Assembly: GCF_042684485.1 (NCBI RefSeq)
Contig: NZ_JBHULM010000011.1
Coordinates: 1,426,001 to 1,490,000 of the forward strand
Source of the DNA: Oceanihabitans gracilariae
GTDB taxonomy: Bacteria; Bacteroidota; Bacteroidia; Flavobacteriales; Flavobacteriaceae
Reading direction: 5' to 3'
Length of the DNA stretch: 64,000 nt
Shown: positions 40,976 through 51,600 of the stretch, in pieces
Layout of the letters: every line of letters starts with the position of its first letter
How positions within the stretch are numbered: the stretch's first letter is position 1
The notes under the pieces: model-generated
Database searches by the model: none
Seen by the model: the letters and a program-made list of their open reading frames with translations, nothing else
What the model was told of the DNA's origin: nothing
Position numbers and translations under genes: made by a program

Positions 40976-42016
40976 ATGAAACGAAAAGTAACCCTAAAAC
41001 AGATCGCAAAAGAATTAGATGTATCTATTTCAACAGTATCAAAAGCTTTAAGAAACAGTATTGAAATTAGTGAAGATACACGCCAAAAAGTACAAGCTTT
41101 TGCAAAACTGTATAACTATAGGCCAAATAATATTGCGCTTAGTTTAAAAAACAGAAAAACGAAAACAATAGGAATCATTATTCCAGAGATTGTGCATCAT
41201 TTTTTTTCAAAGGTAATTAGTGGTATTGAGGCTGTAGCTAATAAAAGAGGATACAATGTTATTGTAGGTTTATCTAATGAGTCTTTTTCTAAAGAGGTTA
41301 TTAATATGGAAATGTTAGCCAATGGTAGTATCGATGGGTTTATCTTATCTATTGCAAAAGAAACGCAACAGCAGCAAGATTATCATCATTTTACCGAAAC
41401 CATAAAACAAGGTATGCCTATTGTAATGTTTGATAGAGTTGTAAACGAAATTAAATGTGATAAAGTAATCGTTGATGATTCTGAAGGAGCAAAATTAGCA
41501 GTAAATAAACTCATTGATTGTGGTTGTAAAAACATAGCTATTATTTCTACCAAAGATTATGTTAGTGTAGGTAAATTAAGAACGCAAGGGTATTTAGATG
41601 CTTTAGAAGACCATAAAATTAGCCCTAAAGCTAGTTTAATTTTAAAGGTACATGACCAGTTGCTCTCTGAAGATCATTTAGATGACCTGGAAAAAGAAAT
41701 TGAAAATTTATTTCAAAACAATAAAAATATGGATGGTGTTTTTGCCGTAAATGAGTTGTATGCATTAACAGCAATGAAGGTGGCAAGAAAACTAGGATTG
41801 AAAATTCCTGAGGATATTCAAGTTATTGGTTTTACAGATGGAGTTCTCTCTAAACACGCTGTTCCTGCTTTAACAACAGTAAGTCAGCATGGTAAAAAAA
41901 TAGGAGAAAAAGCAGCCGAATTATTAATCAATAATTTAGAAAGAGAAGACGAAGAAGACATCTATGAAACTGTAGTTATTGAAACCGAATTAATTGAGAG
42001 AGAATCCACCAAATAA
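40976..42016 (+). CDS. LacI-family regulator of the starch/maltose locus
   Basis: A 346-residue regulator with canonical LacI layout. The helix-turn-helix is LKQIAKELDVSISTVSKALR (7-26), the hinge is PNNIALSLKNRKTK with the groove-inserting Leu, and the effector domain starts TIGIIIPEIVHHFFSKVI and ends with ALTTVSQHGKKIGEKAAELL. It lies divergently from susC and upstream of the maltose operon, and its expected CpG-centred operator is in the intergenic gap. Regulators at this place in flavobacterial maltose loci control induction by maltose; that role is inferred from position and operator, not shown here. Confidence 0.9.
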   Translation: MKRKVTLKQIAKELDVSISTVSKALRNSIEISEDTRQKVQAFAKLYNYRPNNIALSLKNRKTKTIGIIIPEIVHHFFSKVISGIEAVANKRGYNVIVGLSNESFSKEVINMEMLANGSIDGFILSIAKETQQQQDYHHFTETIKQGMPIVMFDRVVNEIKCDKVIVDDSEGAKLAVNKLIDCGCKNIAIISTKDYVSVGKLRTQGYLDALEDHKISPKASLILKVHDQLLSEDHLDDLEKEIENLFQNNKNMDGVFAVNELYALTAMKVARKLGLKIPEDIQVIGFTDGVLSKHAVPALTTVSQHGKKIGEKAAELLINNLEREDEEDIYETVVIETELIERESTK

Positions 42017-42062
42017 AAAAATAACACCGAATATTTAAAAACTTTTATATCTTTACACCCAA

Positions 42063-42119
42063 ATCAAAACTTATATTTTCATTTCTCACCAATAAGTTTT
42101 GATAAGTAAATAGCTTATC
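42063..42119 (+). promoter_or_regulatory. Overlapping hairpins in the leader of the maltose operon
   Basis: ATCAAAACTTAT (42063-42074) pairs perfectly with ATAAGTTTTGAT (42092-42103). GATAAG (42101-42106) can instead pair with CTTATC (42114-42119). The two stems share bases 42101-42103, so they exclude each other in part. The MFS start codon is 32 bases downstream. It may be an operator dyad or a leader RNA switch. Confidence 0.6.
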
Positions 42120-42150
42120 AGAATAGTATTCATTTTAAAATATACTATTA

Positions 42151-43524
42151 ATGAAAAAGCGCGCATTAGGTTTTTGGGAAATCTGGAACATGAGTTTCGG
42201 TTTCTTAGGAATTCAATTCGGATTTGCACTACAAGGAGGCTTTATGTCTCGAATTTTCCAAACACTAGGAGCAGAAAAAGATGCCATTCCGCTATTATGG
42301 ATTGCAGCACCTTTAACTGGTTTATTAGTACAACCAATTATTGGTTATTTAAGTGATAGAACATGGAGTGCAAAATGGGGAAGAAGAAGACCTTATTTTC
42401 TTATAGGAGCTATTTTAAGCTCTCTAGCCTTATTTTTTGTACCACATTCTCCAGCACTTTGGGTTGCCGCAGGATTTTTATGGATTCTCGATGCATCTAT
42501 AAATGTTTCTATGGAACCATTTCGTGCTTTAGTAGCAGATAAACTTCCAGAATCACAACGCTCTTATGGTTTTGTAATTCAAACCTTAATTATAGGTATT
42601 GGTACTTGGGTCGCCAGTAACTTGCCTTGGTTGGTTTCGCAATTAGGTGTTAGTAATGAAGCTGCATCAGGTGTGGTGCCAATGTCTGTAAAAGTAGCCT
42701 TTGCTATTGGTGCTTTTGTGTTTCTAATAAGTATTTTATATACTGTTTTTACTACTACAGAGTATCCTCCAGAAGACATGGAAGCCTTTGAAAAAGAAAA
42801 GGCAAAAAAGAACCAATTCATTCCAGACATTTTAAACAATATTGGCCACATGCCAAAAACCATGAAAAAGTTAGGAGTTATTCAATTCTTTTCTTGGTTT
42901 GCATTTTTTACCATGTGGAGTATGGCAAACCCAGCACTTACAGAGCATGTGTTTCAAACACCAGTTCCTGTAGAGAGCGCTTATGATATGACAGATGTTG
43001 CGCAAAAAGAAGCTTTTAATGTTGCTAATACTGCATTTCAAGAATCTTCAAATTCTGTTGGTTCTGCAATGGGTATTTACGGTTTATCCTCTATGGCATT
43101 TGCATTGCTATTAACCTTTTATACTTCAAAAAGACGCATTAATAGAAAATACGTGCACATGGCTTCTTTATTTTTAGGAGGCTTAGGCTTTTTGTTAATG
43201 ACTTATACATCACCAGAAAACTTAAAGTGGTGCTTTGTGCTAATAGGTTTTGCTTGGGGAAGCATCCTTTCTATGCCTTATGCCATGTTATCTAGTTCTG
43301 TAGATCCTAATAAAATGGGAATGTTCATGGGAATCTTTAACATGTTTATTGTTATTCCGCAAATAATTGCAGCACTAGGAGGAATTAATTTTGTTTCAGG
43401 CCTATTAGGTCCTGATGCCATAAATGCAATGACAATTGCAGGAATAAGTTTAATAATTGCAGGACTTTGCAATTTACTTATTACCAATAAAAACGCTATT
43501 ACGTATCAAACCGAAGACATTTAA
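42151..43524 (+). CDS. Maltose-type MFS transporter
   Basis: A 457-residue inner-membrane transporter with about twelve helices. The loop 2-3 motif GYLSDRTWSAKWGRRRPYFL (near residues 63-82) is of the sucrose/maltose (SLC45/GPH-like) kind, with an insertion before the Arg cluster. The extended periplasmic loop near 260-305 (VFQTPVPVESAYDMTDVAQK) is seen in Bacteroidota maltose transporters. Maltose is inferred as substrate because the next genes encode maltose phosphorylase and beta-phosphoglucomutase. First gene of the rightward operon; its stop is 2 bases before the pgmB start. Confidence 0.88.
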   Translation: MKKRALGFWEIWNMSFGFLGIQFGFALQGGFMSRIFQTLGAEKDAIPLLWIAAPLTGLLVQPIIGYLSDRTWSAKWGRRRPYFLIGAILSSLALFFVPHSPALWVAAGFLWILDASINVSMEPFRALVADKLPESQRSYGFVIQTLIIGIGTWVASNLPWLVSQLGVSNEAASGVVPMSVKVAFAIGAFVFLISILYTVFTTTEYPPEDMEAFEKEKAKKNQFIPDILNNIGHMPKTMKKLGVIQFFSWFAFFTMWSMANPALTEHVFQTPVPVESAYDMTDVAQKEAFNVANTAFQESSNSVGSAMGIYGLSSMAFALLLTFYTSKRRINRKYVHMASLFLGGLGFLLMTYTSPENLKWCFVLIGFAWGSILSMPYAMLSSSVDPNKMGMFMGIFNMFIVIPQIIAALGGINFVSGLLGPDAINAMTIAGISLIIAGLCNLLITNKNAITYQTEDI

Positions 43525-43526
43525 AA

Positions 43527-44183
43527 ATGAACAAAAAAGGATTCATATTCGATTTAGACGGTGTTATTGTAGACACTGCTAAGTATCATTTTTTAGCTTG
43601 GAAAAACCTTGCAAAAAGTATAGATATAGATTTTACAAAGGAGCAAAACGAACAACTTAAAGGTGTTAGTCGTGTAAAATCATTAGAAAAAATACTGGAA
43701 TGGGGAAATAAAACCATTTCAGAAGAACAGTTTACATCCTTAATGGGTAAAAAAAATGAAGAGTATTTAAGCTTTATAGCTACCATGGATGATAATGAAA
43801 TTTTACCTGATGTATCTAAAGTTTTAAATTATTTAATTGCTCAAAAACAACCAATTTCTTTAGGTTCTGCAAGTAAAAATGCACGACCAATTTTAGAAAA
43901 AGTTAATCTACTTTCAAAGTTTGATGCCATTGTAGATGGTAATGATGTTAGCAAAGCAAAACCAGATCCAGAAGTGTTTTTAATAGCTGCTAAAGCCTTA
44001 AATATAAAACCAGAAGATTGTATTGTTTTTGAAGACTCAGTAGCAGGAGTGCAAGCCGCTAACACAGCAAATATGATTAGTATTGGTATAGGAGAAAAAG
44101 AAGTATTACATGAAGCAGATTACGTTTTTTCAGATTTTACAGAAATGGAAAACAGCTTTATTGAAGAGTTAATAAATAGATAA
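43527..44183 (+). CDS. pgmB: Beta-phosphoglucomutase
   Basis: A 218-residue HAD-superfamily enzyme that converts beta-glucose 1-phosphate to glucose 6-phosphate. The catalytic pair D9 and D11 lies in FIFDLDGVIVDTAKYHF; the cap domain starts at about 17, followed by the SLGSASKNA motif II and GNDVSKAKPDPEVFL/FEDSVAGVQAA motifs III and IV. This is the reaction needed after the inverting maltose phosphorylase encoded next. It is spaced 2 bases after the transporter, consistent with co-translation. Confidence 0.94.
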   Translation: MNKKGFIFDLDGVIVDTAKYHFLAWKNLAKSIDIDFTKEQNEQLKGVSRVKSLEKILEWGNKTISEEQFTSLMGKKNEEYLSFIATMDDNEILPDVSKVLNYLIAQKQPISLGSASKNARPILEKVNLLSKFDAIVDGNDVSKAKPDPEVFLIAAKALNIKPEDCIVFEDSVAGVQAANTANMISIGIGEKEVLHEADYVFSDFTEMENSFIEELINR

Positions 44184-44262
44184 GAAAGTCACGCTAAACA
44201 CTACTGTAAAAAATCTGTTTTTTAATTACAGTAACTAAGAGAAAACTTAACAGGTGACTTTC
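44184..44262 (+). other. Nested hairpin between pgmB and the phosphorylase gene
   Basis: GAAAGTCAC (44184-44192) pairs with GTGACTTTC (44254-44262), and inside it ACTGTAA (44203-44209) pairs with TTACAGT (44226-44232), continued by A/T pairs. It begins straight after the pgmB stop codon. With no T run after the outer stem, it looks like an RNA stability or processing element. Confidence 0.6.
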
Positions 44263-44314
44263 ATTTTAAATAATAATATTTCCTTTAAAAAAGGAGTGAC
44301 AATATAAGATTACA

Positions 44315-46621
44315 ATGAATTTAGATTATATAAAACCAGACAATTGGTCTATTATTGAAGAAGGCTTTAACGCAGATAATGTGAAGTCTTCAGAAAGTAT
44401 ATTTAGTATCGGAAATGGAGCAATGGGACAACGCGCTAATTTTGAAGAACAATATTCAGGGCCAACATTTCAAGGAAGCTACATTGCAGGTGTATATTAT
44501 CCAGATAAAACTAGAGTAGGTTGGTGGAAAAATGGCTATCCAGAATATTTTGCCAAAGTGCTTAATGCACCAAGTTGGATAGGAATTAATGTGCTTGTAA
44601 ATAAAGAACCTCTAGATTTATTTACCTGTAAAGAAGTAAAAAACTTTCGTAGAGAGTTAAATATGAAAGAAGGATGGTTGTCAAGAAGTTTTGAGGCAAC
44701 GCTTCCAAATAACATACAAGTAGAAGTTTCTACAAAACGTTTTCTTAGTTTAGATTTAGATGAGGTTGGTGCTATTAAATACCAAGTAAAACCACTAAAT
44801 AGTGATGCCGAAATTACTTTTCAACCTTATTTAGATTCTGGTATTACAAATGAAGATACCAATTGGGATGATAAGTTTTGGGACACATTACAAATTACCA
44901 TAGAAGGTGAAAAAGCTTTCATTGAAGCTAAAACCATGAAAACAGAATTTTATACCTGTACATTTATGGAGTCTTCTGTTTTTGTAAATAATGAAAAACA
45001 AGACCAAAAACCTGAAATAAAAAGAGAGTCTAACGCCATTGCATTTCACTACACAGTACATGTTGCTGCTGGAGAAACGGCAAGTATTCATAAATTTGGA
45101 GGATATACTGTAGACAGAAAACTAGAAAGAAGTCAATTGGTTTCTGCAGCTAAAAACGTTTTAGAAACCGTTATAGAACATGGGTTTACCACGCTTTTAG
45201 AAAAACAAAAAGAGGCTTGGTCTAAAATCTGGGAAATGTCAGACATCACTATTGATGGTGACGTAAAAGCACAACAAGGTATTCGTTTTAATATTTTTCA
45301 ATTAAACCAAACCTATTTAGGTAAAGATTCTACCTTAAATATAGGTCCAAAAGGTTTTACAGGCGAAAAATATGGAGGAAGCACCTATTGGGATACCGAA
45401 GCGTACTGTATTCCTTTTTATATGGCTACCAAAAATGAAAATGTAGCTAGAAATTTATTAAAATACCGTTATAACCATTTAGAAAAAGCGATAGAAAATG
45501 CTGAAAAATTAGGCTTTAAAAACGGAGCAGCATTGTACCCAATGGTAACGATGAATGGTGAAGAATGCCATAACGAATGGGAAATTACTTTTGAAGAAAT
45601 TCATAGAAACGGAGCCATTGCTTTTGCCATTTTTAACTACTATCGTTATACAGGAGACTTTAGTTATATTCCAGAAATGGGGTTAGAAGTACTTATAGGT
45701 ATTGCTAGATTTTGGCAGCAACGTGCAACGTTCTCAGAAGCTAGAAATAAATACGTTATTTTAGGTGTTACTGGTCCTAATGAGTATGAAAATAATATCA
45801 ATAACAATTGGTATACTAACTATTTAGCAAAATGGTGTATTGATTATGCCTTAGAAAATATTGAAAAAGTAAAAGAGGGTTATCATGACGATTATTTACG
45901 TGTTTCTGGCAAAACAAAAATTACAGACAAAGAACTTCAAGAGTGGCAAAAAGTAGCAGATAATATGTATTTTCCATATTCTGAAAAACATCAAATATAC
46001 TTACAACAAGATGGCTTTTTAGATAAAGAATTAATTACTGTTGCAGATTTACCTCAAGAAGATAGACCTATAAATCAAAAATGGAGTTGGGATCGTATTT
46101 TACGTTCGCCTTACATTAAACAAGCAGATACTTTACAAGGTTTTTATTTCTTCGAAGATCATTTTTCAATAGAAGAACTAAAGCGTCATTTTGATTTTTA
46201 CGAACCATTTACAGTACATGAAAGCTCGTTGTCACCTTGTGTACACAGTATTCAAGCGGCTAAATTAGACCAAATGGAGCAAGCGTATACTTTCTATTTA
46301 CGTACCTCACGTTTAGATCTAGACGACTATAATAAAGAAGTAGAAGAAGGTTTACATATTACATCTATGGCAGGAACCTGGATGAGTATTGTTGAAGGTT
46401 TTGGTGGAATGCGTGTGAAAGAAGATATGCTAAACTTTGAACCTCGAATTCCAAAAGAATGGCAAGCTTATTCGTTTAAAGTAAACTTTAGAGAGCAAAT
46501 TTTAAAAGTAAACGTTTCGCAAAAAGAGACAACTTTTGAGTTAGAAGGTGATACCGATTTAGATATTGTTGTAAACAATAAACAAATAACAATCTCGCCA
46601 AATAACTTGATTAAAGTATAA
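44315..46621 (+). CDS. Maltose phosphorylase (GH65)
   Basis: A 768-residue cytoplasmic phosphorylase of normal length for the family. It splits maltose with phosphate into glucose and beta-glucose 1-phosphate, saving ATP. Family marks are the N-terminal super-sandwich (ESIFSIGNGAMGQRANFEE), the catalytic helical barrel with YWDTEAYCIPFYMAT, ECHNEWEITFEEIHRN, and the general acid E490 in GVTGPNEYENN, and the C-terminal HESSLSPCVHSIQAA. Kojibiose or trehalose phosphorylase are other GH65 options; the maltose context and the ECHNEWEITFEEIHRN block favour maltose. Confidence 0.92.
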   Translation: MNLDYIKPDNWSIIEEGFNADNVKSSESIFSIGNGAMGQRANFEEQYSGPTFQGSYIAGVYYPDKTRVGWWKNGYPEYFAKVLNAPSWIGINVLVNKEPLDLFTCKEVKNFRRELNMKEGWLSRSFEATLPNNIQVEVSTKRFLSLDLDEVGAIKYQVKPLNSDAEITFQPYLDSGITNEDTNWDDKFWDTLQITIEGEKAFIEAKTMKTEFYTCTFMESSVFVNNEKQDQKPEIKRESNAIAFHYTVHVAAGETASIHKFGGYTVDRKLERSQLVSAAKNVLETVIEHGFTTLLEKQKEAWSKIWEMSDITIDGDVKAQQGIRFNIFQLNQTYLGKDSTLNIGPKGFTGEKYGGSTYWDTEAYCIPFYMATKNENVARNLLKYRYNHLEKAIENAEKLGFKNGAALYPMVTMNGEECHNEWEITFEEIHRNGAIAFAIFNYYRYTGDFSYIPEMGLEVLIGIARFWQQRATFSEARNKYVILGVTGPNEYENNINNNWYTNYLAKWCIDYALENIEKVKEGYHDDYLRVSGKTKITDKELQEWQKVADNMYFPYSEKHQIYLQQDGFLDKELITVADLPQEDRPINQKWSWDRILRSPYIKQADTLQGFYFFEDHFSIEELKRHFDFYEPFTVHESSLSPCVHSIQAAKLDQMEQAYTFYLRTSRLDLDDYNKEVEEGLHITSMAGTWMSIVEGFGGMRVKEDMLNFEPRIPKEWQAYSFKVNFREQILKVNVSQKETTFELEGDTDLDIVVNNKQITISPNNLIKV

Positions 46622-46644
46622 ACCAAACCATAATAATGTAACAC

Positions 46645-46699
46645 AAACCTGCAAGACCAAGTGCCAAACTTGTTTTAGTATCCAGAATCTTGCAGGTTT
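46645..46699 (+). other. Long-stem hairpin between phosphorylase and amylase genes
   Basis: AAACCTGCAAGA (46645-46656) pairs perfectly with TCTTGCAGGTTT (46688-46699) across a 31-base loop that itself contains CAAGT and ACTTG. The next gene starts 15 bases later. There is no T run. It is likely an mRNA processing or stability element rather than a full terminator. Confidence 0.6.
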
Positions 46700-46714
46700 A
46701 TATACAATTAAAAA

Positions 46715-48634
46715 ATGAAGCTAAACATACACATATTATTAGTCCTATTTATTAGTATTAGTGTGTCTTGTAAAAAGGCTTCAAACCCAACTACAACTAC
46801 AGAAATTGTTTCTAACGTAAAAAGGGAAATTGAACGAGTAGAACCACCAAACTGGTGGATTGGTTTTAAAAACCAACAATTACAGTTATTAGTGAAACAT
46901 CCTAATATTTCGGAAGCGGAACCTAGCATTCATTATTCAGGTGTTTCTATTGCAAAAGTTCATAAAGCAGATAGTCCTAACTACTTGTTTTTAGATCTTC
47001 ATATTGCAGAAAATACCAAAGCAGGACAATTCAATATCCATTTTAAATATAAAGATGGTAAAGAGCTCGTGCAAACCTATTCCTTAAAAGATAGAGAGCA
47101 AGAAGCTGCCAAATATCAAGGTTTTAATAGTAGTGATGCCATTTATTTAATCACTCCAGATCGTTTTGCTAATGGTGATTCTTCTAATGATATTAATGAG
47201 AATTTAAAGGAGAAAACCATTAATAGAAAAGAAGATTATGCTCGTCATGGTGGAGATTTACAAGGCATTATTCAGCATTTAGATTATATAGAACAAATGG
47301 GTTTTACTCAAATTTGGCCTTGTCCTTTATTAACTAATGACATGCAAGAATCTTCATATCATGGTTATGCCATGACCGATTTTTACCAAGTCGATCCTCG
47401 TTATGGTACACTAAATGAGTACAAAGAATTAGCAAGCAAAGCCAAAGAGAAAAATATTGGACTTATCATGGATCAAGTGGCTAACCATTGTGGTAATGCA
47501 CATTGGTGGATGCAAGATTTACCATTTAAAAACTGGATAAATCAACAAGAAAGTTTTGAGAATAATAAACCTTTAAATAACTCTAATCACAGACGAACAA
47601 GCAATCAAGATTTATATGCTTCTAAGCGTGATAAAAAAGAAATGGCAGAAGGTTGGTTTGTTTCTGCAATGCCAGATTTAAACCAGCGCAATCCGTTTAT
47701 GGCAAATTATATTATTCAAAATAGTATTTGGTGGGTAGAAACTTTAAACCTTAGCGGAATTCGTCAAGATACCTATCCATATCCAGATAAAACCTTTATG
47801 TCTAATTGGGCTAGAGCGATCATGAATGAATATCCTAATTTTTCAATTGTTGGTGAAGAATGGAGTACCAACCCATTACTAATTGGCTATTGGCAAGAAG
47901 GACAAAAAAATAAAGATGGTTACCAATCGCATTTAAAATCTACTATGGATTTTGCCATGCAAAAAAATATTGTAGATGCTTTTAACGAAGAAGAAAAATG
48001 GGATGCTGGATTGGTGAAAACCTACGAAGGTCTTGCAAATGATTTTGCATACGCATCACCAAAAGACATTATGATTTTTCCAGATAATCATGATATGAGT
48101 CGCATTTTTACGCAACTAAAAGGTGATGTGCCAAATACCAAAATGGCACTTAGTTATGTGTTGGCTCTACCAAGAATTCCACAAATATATTATGGTACAG
48201 AAATTTTAATGAACGATTTTAAAAAACCAGGAGATCATGGTTTAATTCGTTCCGATTTTCCAGGTGGTTGGCAAGATGATGCTGTAAATGCTTTTACAGG
48301 CGAAGGTTTAACCAATACCCAAAAAGACATGCAGTTATTCCTTAAAAAAATATTGAATTATAGAAAGTCTAGCGCTGCCATTCATCATGGAAAAACCATT
48401 CATTTTGCACCTTTTTTAGGAACCTATTTTTTGTTTAGAGTTACAGAAGAAGAAACTTTTGTGCACATCATTAATAAAAACGAACAACCAATTAGCATCG
48501 ATTTAAAGCGCTATGCAGAAATTGGTTTAAACGGAAAAACATTAAAAAATATAGTAACTAATGAAACTTTTGTATGGGAAGATGAAATTATCTTAAACCA
48601 AAGAGGAAGTTTGTTGCTAACCACAAAAATATAA
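46715..48634 (+). CDS. GH13 lipoprotein, cyclomaltodextrinase/neopullulanase-like
   Basis: A 639-residue lipoprotein (SVSCKK, C20) with an N-terminal beta domain (about 40-125: PPNWWIGFKNQQLQLLVK) of the kind found in cyclomaltodextrinases, followed by the GH13 barrel and a C-terminal beta domain. The triad is D352 (GIRQDTYPYPDK), E381 (IVGEEWS) and D460 (FPDNHDMSR). The first sequence region is MDQVANHCG. It probably hydrolyses cyclodextrins and short maltodextrins in the periplasm or at the inner face of the outer membrane. Location follows from the lipobox; the exact side is unknown. Confidence 0.9.
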   Translation: MKLNIHILLVLFISISVSCKKASNPTTTTEIVSNVKREIERVEPPNWWIGFKNQQLQLLVKHPNISEAEPSIHYSGVSIAKVHKADSPNYLFLDLHIAENTKAGQFNIHFKYKDGKELVQTYSLKDREQEAAKYQGFNSSDAIYLITPDRFANGDSSNDINENLKEKTINRKEDYARHGGDLQGIIQHLDYIEQMGFTQIWPCPLLTNDMQESSYHGYAMTDFYQVDPRYGTLNEYKELASKAKEKNIGLIMDQVANHCGNAHWWMQDLPFKNWINQQESFENNKPLNNSNHRRTSNQDLYASKRDKKEMAEGWFVSAMPDLNQRNPFMANYIIQNSIWWVETLNLSGIRQDTYPYPDKTFMSNWARAIMNEYPNFSIVGEEWSTNPLLIGYWQEGQKNKDGYQSHLKSTMDFAMQKNIVDAFNEEEKWDAGLVKTYEGLANDFAYASPKDIMIFPDNHDMSRIFTQLKGDVPNTKMALSYVLALPRIPQIYYGTEILMNDFKKPGDHGLIRSDFPGGWQDDAVNAFTGEGLTNTQKDMQLFLKKILNYRKSSAAIHHGKTIHFAPFLGTYFLFRVTEEETFVHIINKNEQPISIDLKRYAEIGLNGKTLKNIVTNETFVWEDEIILNQRGSLLLTTKI

Positions 48635-48643
48635 TTGTTTGTC

Positions 48644-48664
48644 ATTCGGCACTTGATGCGGAAT
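48644..48664 (+). repeat. Degenerate short inverted repeat
   Basis: ATTCGGC-ACTTGAT-GCGGAAT, preceded by GTC and followed by CT, resembles the common bacterial intergenic repeat CATTCCGG...CCGGAATCT in a decayed form. It lies in the 49-base gap before the esterase-GH31 gene. Confidence 0.4.
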
Positions 48665-48683
48665 CTACTTTTAAAGATTAAAC

Positions 48684-51600
48684 ATGAAAAAATTATTATA
48701 CATACTATACTTTTTACTATTTCAATTCACCTTTGCTCAGGTTACAATTATAGTTGATGCACTTCCAGAAGACACACCAAAAGATGCTTCTATCTTTGTT
48801 TCAGGAGATTTTGAAGGTTGGTCTGGAGGAAATAAAGATTACCAATTACAAAACGTTAATGGACAGTATCAAATAACGCTTCCTAAAACTGAACAACGTA
48901 TTCTATTCAAGTTCACCTTAGGAAATTGGGAAACATCAGAATGTACCAACAAAGGGTTGAAAATAGATAATCGTATCCATAAATTTAATAAACCAAACGA
49001 TACCCTAAAAGTAAAAATTGCAGGTTGGAGCCATTTATTTACTGTTGAAGAAGCTTCTACAGCTTCAAAAAATGTAAGCATTCTTTCTGAAGAATTTTAT
49101 ATACCACAACTAAACAGAAAGCGTCGTGTTTGGATGTATCTTCCTGCAGATTATAAAACATCTAATGAAAAATATCCTGTGGTTTATATGCATGATGGGC
49201 AAAATCTGTTTGACACCAAAACTTCTGGTTATGGCGAGTGGCAAGTAGACGAAACTTTAGATAAATTATTTAAAGACAACCTAAAACTTATTGTTGTTGG
49301 TGTAGATCATGGCGACTCCAAGCGTCTTGATGAATATTCCCCTTGGACGCATCCAGAATATGGTGGAGGAGAAGGAGATGCTTATCTAGATTTTATAGTA
49401 AATACTTTAAAACCTTATATAGATTCTAATTTTAACACCAAAAAAGATAAAAGCAATACAGCCATTTTTGGTAGCTCAATGGGAGGATTAATTTCACATT
49501 ATGCTGCCTTAAAATATCCTAAGGTTTTTGGTAAGGTTGGTGTGTATTCTCCTGCATTTTGGTTTGCTCCAGAGGTAAATGATTATACAAAACAGCATGC
49601 TAATATAAACGATACTAAAATGTATTTATTAGCAGGTGGAAAAGAAGGAACAAATACTTCAAGAGTAGAAATTAGTCAGACAGTTACAGACATGAATAAC
49701 ATGATAACTGTATTGAAAAATAACGGTTTTCCTGAAAAAAACATACAGTCTAAAGTAGTACCAGAAGGCAAGCATAATGAAGCTTTATGGCGAAACAATT
49801 TTGAAGAAGCTATTACATGGTTATTTCAAGATGCCATTAAAAAAAGAGAATTTGTTTCTGCAAATATCTCTAATAATCAATTGGAGCTAAAAGTTTCTGA
49901 TGGAAACTATACAATGCAATTTTATACTCCAGAAATAATAGAAACTACTTTTCTTCCAACTGGTGAAACAGTAAGGAATAAAAAATCACATGCTGTAGTT
50001 TTAAACAAAGCTTTTTCAGATGTAATTTTTAATGAAACAGAAGACGAAATCACTTTTAAATCAAAGCAATTAGCTGTAAAAATCACCAAAGTACCTTTTC
50101 ATATTTCCTATTGGAAGGACGGAAAAGAAGTCACTTCTGTAAAAAATAGCTATCAAAAAACAGACGAGTTTGAAACCATTAGTTTTAATCTAAAACCAGA
50201 TGAAGTGTTATATGGTGGAGGTGCAAGAGCTTTAGGTATGAACCGAAGAGGAAATCGTTTAGAATTGTACAACAAAGCTCATTATGGGTATGAAGATAGA
50301 AGTGAATTGATGAATTACACCATGCCAATTGTGGTTTCTTCTAATAAGTATCTCATTCATTTTGATAACGCACCAATTGGCTTTTTAGATTTAGATAGCA
50401 ACGCAGATAATACATTAACCTACGAAACCATTTCTGGTAGAAAAACCTATCAAGTTGTGGTCGGGAATTCTTGGTTAGATGTAACTAAAAACTATACAAA
50501 ACTAACAGGAACGCAACCCATGCCACCACGTTGGGCTTTGGGTAATTTTTCTAGTCGATTTGGCTACCATTCGCAAGAAGAAGTCACGCAAACCGTTCAA
50601 AAATTTAGAGACGAAAATATTCCGTTAGATGCTGTAATTATTGATATTTTCTGGTTCGGAAAAACCATTCAAGGCACTATGGGGAATTTAGCATTTGATC
50701 GCGATTCTTTTCCTAATCCAAAACAGATGATAAAAGGGTTAAAAGACGATAATGTAAAAACCGTTTTGGTAACTGAGCCTTTTGTGTTAACCACTTCTAG
50801 TCGTTGGGAGGAAGCTGTTAAAGCCGATGTGCTTGCCAAAGACTCTGTTGGAAACCCGTTTACATTCGATTTCTATTTTGGTAACACAGGTTTGATAGAT
50901 ATTTTCAACCCAAAAGGAAAACAATGGTTTCAAAATATTTATAAAGACTTATCTCGTTTAGGTGTTTCTGGTGTTTGGGGAGATTTAGGAGAACCAGAAG
51001 TGCATCCAAAAGCCTTACTTCATGCTACAGGAACAGCAGATGAGGTTCATAATATTTATGGTCATCATTGGGCAGCATTAGTACAAGAGATGTACACTGA
51101 AAATAGCCCAAATACAAGACCCTTTATTTTAATGCGTGCAGGAAGTTCTGGTTCGCAACGTTTTGGTATGATTCCTTGGTCAGGAGATGTCAACAGAACT
51201 TGGGGAGGATTACAAAGTCAGCCAGAAATTGCATTGCAAATGGGACTACAAGGTTTGGCATATATGCATAGTGATTTAGGAGGATTTGCTGGTAATAATT
51301 TAGATGACGAACTGTATGCACGATGGTTGCAATATGGCGTTTTTCAACCTATTTATAGACCACATGCACAAGAGGAAGTACCTGCAGAACCTGTTTTTAG
51401 AAGCGATAAAGCCAAAGCGTTAGCCAAACAAGCAATCGAGTTACGCTATAAGTTATTGCCATATAATTACAATTTAGTGTTTGAAAATAACCAAACAGGA
51501 GCACCTTTAATGCGAGCCTTATTTTTTGAAGAGGAAGACAATGCCAAGTTGCAAACTATAGTGTCTACTTACCTTTGGGGAAATGATTTTCTTATCACTC

